Assembly: GCF_015831355.1 (NCBI RefSeq)
Contig: NZ_JADWYR010000002.1
Coordinates: forward strand, 558,001 to 622,000
Direction: 5' to 3'
Source of the DNA: Panacibacter microcysteis
GTDB taxonomy: Bacteria > Bacteroidota > Bacteroidia > Chitinophagales > Chitinophagaceae
Length of the DNA: 64,000 bases
Under the pieces are notes generated by a model. It was not told where the DNA came from and did no database searches. It saw only the letters and a program-made list of their open reading frames with translations. Below, one piece after another: positions 15,709 to 23,394 of this stretch (within the stretch, counting starts at the first letter, position 1; the number at the start of each line of letters is the position of its first letter). The position numbers and the translations under genes are program-made.

Positions 15709-17739
15709 ATGCCTTTTAAGAAATTTACATACCTGTTGTTGTTGTTAACAGTATTGCTTGCAGGCAAAGATGCTTTTGCGCAAACCTGCACTACACTGGG
15801 GCAAAACCCGTCTACCGCTTTCCCGGTTTGTGGTACCAATACCTTTAGCCAGAGCATTGTGCCAAATTGTGGTGGCCGTACAGTACCGGCTGCGGAGCGT
15901 TGCAGTGCAGACCAGGGCCTTTTGCAGGATCTGAACCCTTTCTGGTACAAGTTTACCTGTTTTGCTTCCGGCACATTGGGTTTTTTAATTGAACCCGAGA
16001 TCATTACAGATGATTATGACTGGCAGTTATTTGACGTTACAGGCCGTGACCCGGATGATGTTTACAGCGATGCCTCTCTGATCGTTGCCAGCAACTGGAG
16101 TGGTAATACAGGTAATACCGGTGCTTCCGGCACCAGCAACGGGGTAAATAACTGCGCCGGTCCGGCTTATCCAACGTTCAGTGCCATGCCTGCTATTTTG
16201 GAAGGTCATCAATACCTGTTACTGATCAGTCATTTTAATCTGTACAGCCCGGGCGATAAAGGTTATAATCTTTTGTTTGCCGGTGGCACAGCCAATATAA
16301 CCGACCCCGTGGAACCAGATTTAAGCAGGGCTACATCAAGCTGCGACGGATCTGAAATAAGATTGAAGCTCAATAAAAAAATGAAGTGTGCTTCTGTAGC
16401 CACAGATGGAAGCGATTTTAAGGTGAACATCCCGGGTGTTAACGTAAAATCAGCCTTTGCCGTAGGATGTTCAGAAAGTTTTGATTTTGATTCTTTGGTT
16501 GTAACGCTCGACCGGCCTTTAACCGCCGGAGTTTATAAACTGGCTGTACAGGTTGGTGCAGATGCAAATACGATCCTCGATAACTGTGACAGAGGCCTGT
16601 TAGCAGGGGATGAGATAAGTTTTGAAGTATTCAAAATTGCACCCATACCAATCGGCGACCTTACACCTGTGCAATGCGCGCACGGTCAATTACAATTTAC
16701 TTTTCTCAAAAATATTCGTTGTAGCAGTATTGCAGCCAATGGCAGCGACTTTGTTATAACAGGGCCGCACCCTGTTCAGATTGCTTCTGCAGAAGGTGAG
16801 TGCATCAACGGGCTTTCAAGATTGATCAACGTTAAGCTGGCTGCGCCAATTGTATTGGATGGTACTTATACCATTGCATTGCGTAAAGGCACAGATGGTA
16901 ATACAGCCATTGACGAGTGTGGCGAAGAAGTGCTGGAAGGCGATCAGTCGTTTACAGTAAAAGATACCGTGTCTGCCGGTTTCACGTATAATGTTGTAGA
17001 AAACTGCGGCAGTGATGTATTGAGTCTTTTTAACAACGGCGGCGCAAGCATTACAAGCTGGAGCTGGCTGTTTGACAATACGTTTACAAGCAACCTGCAA
17101 AACCCGGTTAGAACCTATACCACTTTTGGCTCTACCACCGTTAAGCTGACTGTTACAAACGGGTTTTGTACAGATTCATCTGAGCAGGTTATTGCTTTGC
17201 CACAAGATGAACTTGACGCACGTTTTAGCGGCCCATCCGTTTATTGCCCCAATGAAATTGCCGTATTTAAAGATACCAGTGTGGGTAATGTTATCGCCTG
17301 GTCCTGGAACTTTGGTAATGGCAGGGTAAGCAACCTGCGTGTGCCACCGGCGCAGACGTATTATACAACACAGCGTGAGGTACTCGTGCCGGTACAACTG
17401 ATCGTTCAAAGCAATCGCAATTGTTATGATACAGCCGTACAATACGTTAAAGTGGCAGGCAATTGTCATATAGCAGTGCCCACTGCCTTTACCCCGAATG
17501 CAGATGGTAAAAACGATTACCTGTATCCTTTAAATGCGTACAAGGCTACCAATCTCACCTTCAGCGTGTACAACAAATATGGGCAGCGAATATTTTTAAC
17601 CCGCGACTGGACGCAGAAATGGGACGGCTCTTATAACGGGCAGGCGCAGCCAACAGGAACATATGTATGGATGCTGCAGTATAAAGATGCCAATGGTGCA
17701 GATGTATTTTACAAGGGCACTACGGTACTCATCAGGTAG
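15709..17739 (+). CDS. Secreted PKD protein with type IX secretion (type B) C-terminal domain
   Basis: The 676 residues start with a signal peptide ending near AFAQ. Two related beta domains rich in cysteine follow (about 190-420, each with an SSCDGSEIRLKLNKKMKC-like opening). Next come one or two PKD-like domains (about 420-585; SWSWLFDN, then AWSWNFGNG). The last about 90 residues are a gliding-motility-associated C-terminal domain: PTAFTPNADGKND, FSVYNKYGQRIF, WDGSYNGQ, PTGTYVWM and a final KGTTVLIR. That domain directs export by the T9SS and retention at the surface. Likely an adhesin or surface structural protein; the partner is unknown. The unit ends at the perfect palindrome at 17881. 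Confidence 0.87.
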   Translation: MPFKKFTYLLLLLTVLLAGKDAFAQTCTTLGQNPSTAFPVCGTNTFSQSIVPNCGGRTVPAAERCSADQGLLQDLNPFWYKFTCFASGTLGFLIEPEIITDDYDWQLFDVTGRDPDDVYSDASLIVASNWSGNTGNTGASGTSNGVNNCAGPAYPTFSAMPAILEGHQYLLLISHFNLYSPGDKGYNLLFAGGTANITDPVEPDLSRATSSCDGSEIRLKLNKKMKCASVATDGSDFKVNIPGVNVKSAFAVGCSESFDFDSLVVTLDRPLTAGVYKLAVQVGADANTILDNCDRGLLAGDEISFEVFKIAPIPIGDLTPVQCAHGQLQFTFLKNIRCSSIAANGSDFVITGPHPVQIASAEGECINGLSRLINVKLAAPIVLDGTYTIALRKGTDGNTAIDECGEEVLEGDQSFTVKDTVSAGFTYNVVENCGSDVLSLFNNGGASITSWSWLFDNTFTSNLQNPVRTYTTFGSTTVKLTVTNGFCTDSSEQVIALPQDELDARFSGPSVYCPNEIAVFKDTSVGNVIAWSWNFGNGRVSNLRVPPAQTYYTTQREVLVPVQLIVQSNRNCYDTAVQYVKVAGNCHIAVPTAFTPNADGKNDYLYPLNAYKATNLTFSVYNKYGQRIFLTRDWTQKWDGSYNGQAQPTGTYVWMLQYKDANGADVFYKGTTVLIR

Positions 17740-17785
17740 GAAAAGGCATGATTGAACAGGCTGTTGAACACGCATGAAGCTTTGG

Positions 17786-17804
17786 TTGTGTCACTCACTT
17801 GTAC
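17786..17804 (+). repeat. Dispersed intergenic repeat, A arm left of the SDR gene
   Basis: An exact A arm with the outer flank ATGAAGCTTTGG. The next inward-facing partner is the B arm at 18777-18795, so this pair would enclose the SDR gene (1010 bp end to end). Confidence 0.75.
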
Positions 17805-17880
17805 GTCCGGTACAAGGCCCGGCTGAAGCGATCCGGTTAAGGCCTCCGACTCAGTATAATTCCTGTTTACAATAGTTGAA

Positions 17881-17911
17881 ACTCACACAATCGATTGTGT
17901 GAGTTTTTTAT
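17881..17911 (+). terminator. Rho-independent terminator, perfect palindrome
   Basis: ACTCACACAA (17881-17890) and TTGTGTGAGT (17895-17904) are perfect complements around TCGA and are followed by a run of Ts. It ends the PKD protein unit 140 nt after its stop and insulates the SDR gene. Confidence 0.85.
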
Positions 17912-17949
17912 TTTAACGTATTCGTAGATTGATGTAAAGAAATGTTTGT

Positions 17950-18693
17950 ATGAATGAATTGTTCAGCGGCCAGGTTGCTGTGATCACTGGTGCTGCATCG
18001 GGGCTTGGCCTGGCCATTGCACAAAAGCTGTTATCACAATCTGTAAAGCTGGCGTTGTTTGATAAAGATATTTCACTGTTGAAAAAAGCGCTGGTAAATA
18101 CGGAACATGCAATGTTGTACGAGACTGACGTTACAGATGAAACAGCCGTTGCAATGGCCGTTGAAGCTGTATACGGGCATTATGGTACTATAGATATTTT
18201 GATTAACTGTGCCGGTATAACCGGTGTTACCAATATTAAAAGTCATGAAACAGATACTGCCAATGCAGCGGCTGTCTTTGCGGTTAATTACTGGGGTGCT
18301 TATTTTACTTCCAAACATGTGCTGCGCATAATGCTGAAGGCCAATTACGGCCGCATATTGCATATAGCATCGGTAGCGGGTAAAGAAGGCAATGCGGGCA
18401 TGCTGGCCTATTCTGCATCCAAAGCCGCAGTTATAGGCATGACCAAAGTGCAGGGCAAAGAATATGCTGAGACCGGCATTACCGTAAACGCACTGGCGCC
18501 GGCAGTTATACGCACAGCGCTCGTAGACCAGATGCCGGAAGCACAGGTAAAATACATGACAGATAAGATACCCATGAAGCGCTGCGGAACACTCGACGAA
18601 TTTGCTGATATGTCCATGTTTATCGTATCTCCGCAAAATTCTTTTACCACCGGTTTTACATTTGATCTTACCGGTGGAAGGGCTACCTATTGA
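17950..18693 (+). CDS. Short-chain dehydrogenase/reductase (FabG-like)
   Basis: An NAD(P)-dependent oxidoreductase of the classical SDR family, 247 residues. It has the cofactor loop TGAASGLG, NCAGITG, and the catalytic S141, Y154 and K158 (HIASVAG, AYSASKAAV). The C-terminal FTTGFTFDLTGGRATY ending is typical of FabG-like and sugar or quinate-type SDRs. The substrate cannot be told. A 3-hydroxyacyl-CoA-dehydrogenase-like gene follows 144 bp later on the same strand, so both may act on one small-molecule pathway. Repeat arms lie on both sides. Confidence 0.87.
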   Translation: MNELFSGQVAVITGAASGLGLAIAQKLLSQSVKLALFDKDISLLKKALVNTEHAMLYETDVTDETAVAMAVEAVYGHYGTIDILINCAGITGVTNIKSHETDTANAAAVFAVNYWGAYFTSKHVLRIMLKANYGRILHIASVAGKEGNAGMLAYSASKAAVIGMTKVQGKEYAETGITVNALAPAVIRTALVDQMPEAQVKYMTDKIPMKRCGTLDEFADMSMFIVSPQNSFTTGFTFDLTGGRATY

Positions 18694-18776
18694 TTGCTGA
18701 TGCGGGATGATTGAAGTAAAAAAAGGCTTTCCAAAAGCATCTTTTATACTTCGCATTGCTCAATACAGTTGTTGCA

Positions 18777-18795
18777 GTTGAAGAGTGCGACGCAA
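18777..18795 (-). repeat. Dispersed intergenic repeat, B arm right of the SDR gene
   Basis: An inverted B arm with a diverged inner end (GTTGAAGAGTGCGACGCAA), in the short gap between the SDR and the dehydrogenase. It is the partner of the A arm at 17786. Confidence 0.7.
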
Positions 18796-18837
18796 CAGCA
18801 GCTTCACCGGTGTACAGCAGCTGATAAACTTATATAA

Positions 18838-19830
18838 ATGGATAAACTGATAACGGGTGATATAAACATAAGCGTGGTTGGGCTTGGGTTAATGGGTTGC
18901 AGTATTACAACCTGTTTGTTAATGGCTGGCCACCACGTGGTGGCTTTGGCGCCGGTTGCATCAGACCTGGAGCATGCAGAACACCGTATACGGCAACACC
19001 TGCTGCGCTCTTATAAAGAAGGCCTTATAAGCGAACAACCCGCCAAATACCTGTCGCAGCTGCAGATAACCAGCAATTACAGTGATTTGAAACCATGCAA
19101 CATTGTAATAGAATGTACCATAGAAGACATTACTATTAAACAATCTGTTTACGGGAAGATAGAAGCCGTGGTAGATGAAAGTACCATTATAACCAGCAAT
19201 ACATCTGCCATACCTATCAGTATTTTGCAAAGCTTCACCAGGCACCCGCAACGCTTTGCTGGTTTGCACTGGGCTGAACCGTCTCATACCACGCGTTTTC
19301 TTGAAATTATCTGTGGTGATAAAAGCGATATAGCCTGCGCAGAATACCTGTATGAACTTGCTCATTACTGGGGAAAAGAACCAACACTGGTAAGAAAAGA
19401 CATCCGCGGATTTATAACCAACAGGCTAATGTATGCCATGTACCGTGAAGCATTTTATCTTGTTGAAAATGGTTACGCAAGCATAGAAGATGTAGACCGG
19501 GCTTGCAGGAACAATGCCGGCTATTGGATGACCCTGGTGGGTGTGTTTCGCTGGATGGATCTTACCGGTGTACCTGCGTACTACAATGTAATGAAAGATC
19601 TTTTTCCCACGCTTAACAACCAAACCACCGTGCCTGCAATGATAGAAAGTATTGTGCGGCAGGGTGGAAGAGGAGTTGCCAATGCAAAAGGTTTTTATGA
19701 CTATACAGCAGAAGAGGCAAAGTTGTGGGAAGAAACTTTTACAGAATTCAGCTTTGATATCAGAAAGCTGGCTTTAAAATACCCGGCCGATGTGGTAAAA
19801 AAGAAAATGCAGTTAAAACAGGAAGACTAA
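18838..19830 (+). CDS. 3-hydroxyacyl-CoA dehydrogenase / L-gulonate 3-dehydrogenase-like protein
   Basis: An NAD-dependent dehydrogenase of 330 residues. The N-terminal Rossmann domain has ISVVGLGLMG at about 12-21. The inter-domain segment HWAEPSHTTRFLEII carries the expected catalytic H144. The C-terminal helical domain has GFITNRLMYAMYREAFYLVE, and GRGVANAKGFYDY near the end. The length fits both single-function fatty-acid 3-hydroxyacyl-CoA dehydrogenases and the lambda-crystallin/L-gulonate dehydrogenase group. The SDR neighbour and the absence of other fatty-acid genes leave the substrate open. Confidence 0.82.
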   Translation: MDKLITGDINISVVGLGLMGCSITTCLLMAGHHVVALAPVASDLEHAEHRIRQHLLRSYKEGLISEQPAKYLSQLQITSNYSDLKPCNIVIECTIEDITIKQSVYGKIEAVVDESTIITSNTSAIPISILQSFTRHPQRFAGLHWAEPSHTTRFLEIICGDKSDIACAEYLYELAHYWGKEPTLVRKDIRGFITNRLMYAMYREAFYLVENGYASIEDVDRACRNNAGYWMTLVGVFRWMDLTGVPAYYNVMKDLFPTLNNQTTVPAMIESIVRQGGRGVANAKGFYDYTAEEAKLWEETFTEFSFDIRKLALKYPADVVKKKMQLKQED

Positions 19831-19852
19831 AATACCGCACAGGTATTAAATT

Positions 19853-20674
19853 TCAGTAAGGTACAATGGCATATTTAACCGTTTTATCTTTTACCTCTTT
19901 AAAGTTGTTGTTTGAAAAACGGTAGGTTGTATAAGAACCTGTAAATACATGTTTTTTATCTGTGCCGGGTATGGTAAGTAACATCGTTGTGCTGTCGTAA
20001 GACAATGGCGGAATTTTTTTTGCTCCCCTTAACTGTGTCGCATTAACAGCTACAAAAAGGCGATGCTGTTTACCCGGTAAAATGGCTGGCGTAGACAACA
20101 CATCCTGCTCAATACAAAAAGCTTTTATTTCCTGCCACGGTTCTGTGGTGGTGCCCTGGCCGTAACCTTTTGCCAGGTAAATTATCTTGTCTTTGGTTTT
20201 GAGTGTATAGATAGCCGTGTATCTTATCTTGGGATTTTCAGGTGTGCTTTTAATAAACTCCTGTTTGTTGGGTACAACGTAGATGGAGTCGTTATAGCGG
20301 TATAGTATCACTGATGCATAATCGGTCTTTGTATCTCCAAGCCGCGTATCCCATGAAACCATGCAAAAATTCCTGTCCTCAGATTTTATAATGGTGAGCG
20401 TATTAAAATCGAGCGTGTCTTTCATGCTCATGATCGTATGCTTCCAGTTACTGATCAGTGCAGGCACTGTTTCGCCGGCAGCAAGTAAAGGTGTAAAATC
20501 CTTTTGCCGGTGTCTTGCGTCGTTGATCTGTGCAAACTGTTGTGTTACGAGCTCATGGAATGCTGCAACAGAATCTGTTTCCGTTACATTTTGTTGTATG
20601 TACGAGTCGTACACTGATTGCGCATGGGCAACCTGGAGTTTTACTATAAGAACGGTTAAGAAAATACGTTTCAT
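19853..20674 (-). CDS. Secreted protein of unknown function
   Basis: The 273 residues carry a signal peptide (MKRIFLTVLIVKLQVAHAQ), then a charged, mixed alpha/beta body with no motif I can name. Features are a conserved-looking FCMVSWDTRLG segment, several YxxYxxK-like strands and an ending ...TVKYAIVPY. It is convergent with the dehydrogenase and lies 25 nt beyond the start of thrC (it begins at 20674; thrC ends at 20700), so it may be cotranscribed after thrC. Confidence 0.7.
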   Translation of the reverse strand: MKRIFLTVLIVKLQVAHAQSVYDSYIQQNVTETDSVAAFHELVTQQFAQINDARHRQKDFTPLLAAGETVPALISNWKHTIMSMKDTLDFNTLTIIKSEDRNFCMVSWDTRLGDTKTDYASVILYRYNDSIYVVPNKQEFIKSTPENPKIRYTAIYTLKTKDKIIYLAKGYGQGTTTEPWQEIKAFCIEQDVLSTPAILPGKQHRLFVAVNATQLRGAKKIPPLSYDSTTMLLTIPGTDKKHVFTGSYTTYRFSNNNFKEVKDKTVKYAIVPY

Positions 20675-20699
20675 AAAAAGGTAATGCTAACTGCTGGTA

Positions 20700-21986
20700 T
20701 CAACGCATCATCCAGTCTTTGAATGCTTCGAATGATGAAGTTAGCATAACACTTTTTTTAGTCTTGCTTAAAAGGTGCTGAACGCTTTCAGGTATTTTTA
20801 TGGTTTCTCCTGTTACAGCCTCAACCGTTTCCGGAAATTTTACAGGATGCGCTGTTTCAAGTATAAAGCCTTTTTCATTACCGCTTAAATAATCTGCCAG
20901 TGCTTTATATGCCACGGCGCCATGCGGGTCTAATAAATAGTTGAATTGTTCCTTAACCGTTTTAATTGTTGCTTTAGTTGTCTCATCATCTATGCTCACA
21001 CTGCCAAGCATACTTTTAAGCCCGTCAAATTTTTGTTGAAACAACTCCATAATACGCACAAAATTGCTGGGGTTGCCCACATCCATAGCATTGGATATGG
21101 TGGCTACTGCCTGCCTGGCTTTGTATGCACCGGTTTGTAAAAATGCCGGCACAGTGTCGTTAGCGTTACAGGCAGCAATAAAATGTTTTACAGGCAAACC
21201 ACTCATATATGCCACAATGCCTGCGCAAATATTTCCGAAGTTGCCACTCGGTACACATATCACCGGTGGTTCATCAAACTGCCACTGCTGGCAGGCATAA
21301 AAGTAATATAGCTGCTGTGGCAGCCATCTTGCCACATTAATGGAATTGGCAGATGTAAGGGCATATTTTTTATTCAGTGTTTCGTCTGCAAAGGCCTGTT
21401 TTACGATTGCCTGGCAATCATCAAAATTACCCTGTACTTCGATGGCCGTAATATTGCGGCCCGGCGTTGTTAACTGTAGTTCCTGCACGGGGCTTACTTT
21501 CCCTGACGGGTAAAGTATGATTACATCAACACCGTCAACACCAAGAAAACCGTTGGCAACGGCACCGCCTGTATCTCCGCTGGTGGCTACCAGCACTGTT
21601 GTATGCGTCTTGCTATGCCTGTTGAAATAGCCCAGGCAACGGCTCATAAACCTGGCGCCAACATCTTTAAAGGCAAGGGTAGGCCCATGGAATAATTCAA
21701 GCGCCGATATACTGTCTGAAATTTGTACCAGTGGAAAATCAAAGTTGATCGTTTCTGCAATAATCTGCTGCAGCACATCATCCGGAATGCTTTCGCCTAC
21801 ATAGGGCTTCATTACCGTAAAGCCTATGTCTTCTTTGCTTTTGCTTTTTAAGTGTTGTATAAAATCTTTTGGCAACACCGGTATGTGCTCAGGAAAATAC
21901 AAGCCCTTATCAGGTGCCTGTCCTTTTACGGCGGCTTCTGCAAACGATACACGTGGAGATTGATGGTTAAGGCTATAGTAGATCAT
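20700..21986 (-). CDS. thrC: Threonine synthase
   Basis: A PLP enzyme converting O-phosphohomoserine to threonine. The 428 residues show HGPTLAFKDVGARFM, whose lysine holds PLP, VATSGDTGGAVANGF (phosphate-binding loop) and VPSGNFGNICAG. It is the third gene of thrA-thrB-thrC on the minus strand, separated from thrB by 440 bp that hold a paired dispersed repeat. Confidence 0.96.
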   Translation of the reverse strand: MIYYSLNHQSPRVSFAEAAVKGQAPDKGLYFPEHIPVLPKDFIQHLKSKSKEDIGFTVMKPYVGESIPDDVLQQIIAETINFDFPLVQISDSISALELFHGPTLAFKDVGARFMSRCLGYFNRHSKTHTTVLVATSGDTGGAVANGFLGVDGVDVIILYPSGKVSPVQELQLTTPGRNITAIEVQGNFDDCQAIVKQAFADETLNKKYALTSANSINVARWLPQQLYYFYACQQWQFDEPPVICVPSGNFGNICAGIVAYMSGLPVKHFIAACNANDTVPAFLQTGAYKARQAVATISNAMDVGNPSNFVRIMELFQQKFDGLKSMLGSVSIDDETTKATIKTVKEQFNYLLDPHGAVAYKALADYLSGNEKGFILETAHPVKFPETVEAVTGETIKIPESVQHLLSKTKKSVMLTSSFEAFKDWMMR

Positions 21987-22088
21987 AAATATTCATCGGT
22001 ATAAAAACTGTTTATAAAATTGCTCCCGGCAATGTTGTGTTATCATTCTATTGATACGCGCTGTACATGCATTGCTATGTATTATTAT

Positions 22089-22386
22089 GTTTCCGGCAAC
22101 TGTTTTTCATGGCATCGCCTGTTGTGTCACTCACTTGTACTTTCAGATCATTGTGCATCAGCCTCCGGTTCAGCCAGGTTACCTCTAATGCACCACGTTG
22201 GTTTGATGAAATTCCTTGAGCATCATCTTTATAACCGGCACTTTTAAAACCATGCACATCTGGCCATTTTTGTTACACAAAAAGCACGGTTGTGTATTAT
22301 TATGAACGTGGCCATTGCTGAGTAATGCTGTATTGTACAAGTGTGCGACGCAAGCAAAGCCCAATAGCAGCAATGCAGCCCGGTAC
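22089..22386 (+). repeat. Dispersed intergenic repeat, full paired A...B element
   Basis: One of the most complete copies. It has the outer end GTTTCCGGC (22089), the box CATGGCATCGCC, an A arm (22122-22140), a 194-bp interior, an inverted B arm (22335-22353, GTGTG variant), the box AATAGCAGCAATGCAGCC and the outer end GCCCGGTAC (22378-22386). It fills most of the gap between thrC and thrB, inside the probable thr operon. Nothing else was seen in the gap. Confidence 0.85.
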
Positions 22387-22426
22387 ATAAAAATCTTTAT
22401 TGCTTTATACGCATGTTATGGAAACC

Positions 22427-23368
22427 TCAGGCATTGTTTGCTACAGCTTCCAGCTTTACCCCATGCGGATTGATGGTGGTAACATGCGTATGATAATCGA
22501 TGCCGATACGCGTAAACACAGCTTCCATTTCTTTGGCCACAGCATGTGCTGTGGAGGCATCTTTGCTTAGCATAAAGATAGACGGACCGCTGCCACTGAT
22601 GCCCCCGCCGAGGGCACCGGCATCTTTACTTCGTTTCTTTACTTCATCAAAACCAGGGATAAGAATGCTGCGTACGGGCTCAATGATCACATCTTCCAGC
22701 GAGCGGCCGATAAGATCATAATCGCCTTTTATAAGACCGGCAACAAGCCCGGCAATATTTCCCCATTGTTTAATGGCATCTTTTAACAGTACCTGTTGTT
22801 TAAGTATCTGCCTGGCATCTGCAGTGCGTACTTCAATCTGCGGATGCACCACTGTTACGTGCAGCGGCGGGGCTTCTATGCTCACTATATCGAGCGGGTG
22901 AATGGCACGTATCAAGGTTACACCGCCGTAGATACATGGCGCAATATTATCTGCGTGCTTTACACCGCTGGCCACTTTTTCTCCAAACATGGCAAAACGA
23001 ACAAGGTCTGCCTTGCTGAAACGATTATCCAGCAGGTGATTGGCAGCAACTACCACGCCTGCTGCACTTGCCGCACTGGAGCCTATACCACTCCCGGGCT
23101 TTATAATCTTGGTTGACCGGATGATAAAACCTTTTACATCCGGTGCTTCGTCCATTAATGCCAGCATGGCTGCACCGCTTACATTTTTTTCCGGGTCTGT
23201 AGGTAAGTTATAATCGTCGTTATTAATGATATGCACACCTGGTTCATCTGTTATCTCCACTTCAAATGCATCGCACGGTTCATTGAGTGCAAAACCGAGT
23301 ATATCAAAACCGCAAACCATATTGGCAACTGTTCCGCAGGGGTAGGCCTTTACTGTTTTCCTGATCAT
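22427..23368 (-). CDS. thrB: Homoserine kinase
   Basis: A GHMP-family kinase that phosphorylates homoserine. The 313 residues carry the ATP loop KPGSGIGSSAASAAG (about 91-105), the N-terminal VKAYPCGTVANMVCGFDILG and the C-terminal GGGISGSGPSIFML. It starts 26 nt after the thrA stop on the same strand. Confidence 0.95.
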   Translation of the reverse strand: MIRKTVKAYPCGTVANMVCGFDILGFALNEPCDAFEVEITDEPGVHIINNDDYNLPTDPEKNVSGAAMLALMDEAPDVKGFIIRSTKIIKPGSGIGSSAASAAGVVVAANHLLDNRFSKADLVRFAMFGEKVASGVKHADNIAPCIYGGVTLIRAIHPLDIVSIEAPPLHVTVVHPQIEVRTADARQILKQQVLLKDAIKQWGNIAGLVAGLIKGDYDLIGRSLEDVIIEPVRSILIPGFDEVKKRSKDAGALGGGISGSGPSIFMLSKDASTAHAVAKEMEAVFTRIGIDYHTHVTTINPHGVKLEAVANNA

Positions 23369-23394
23369 TGTTCGTTATTGTTTGTTCATTGCAT

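Noticed and set aside
17950-18693. SDR gene as a transposase or resolvase carried by the repeat pair
   Set aside because: The product has a complete SDR active site and no recombinase motif.
18073-18756. 227-residue frame antisense to the SDR gene
   Set aside because: Overlaps the whole conserved SDR frame; no independent start signal or family match.
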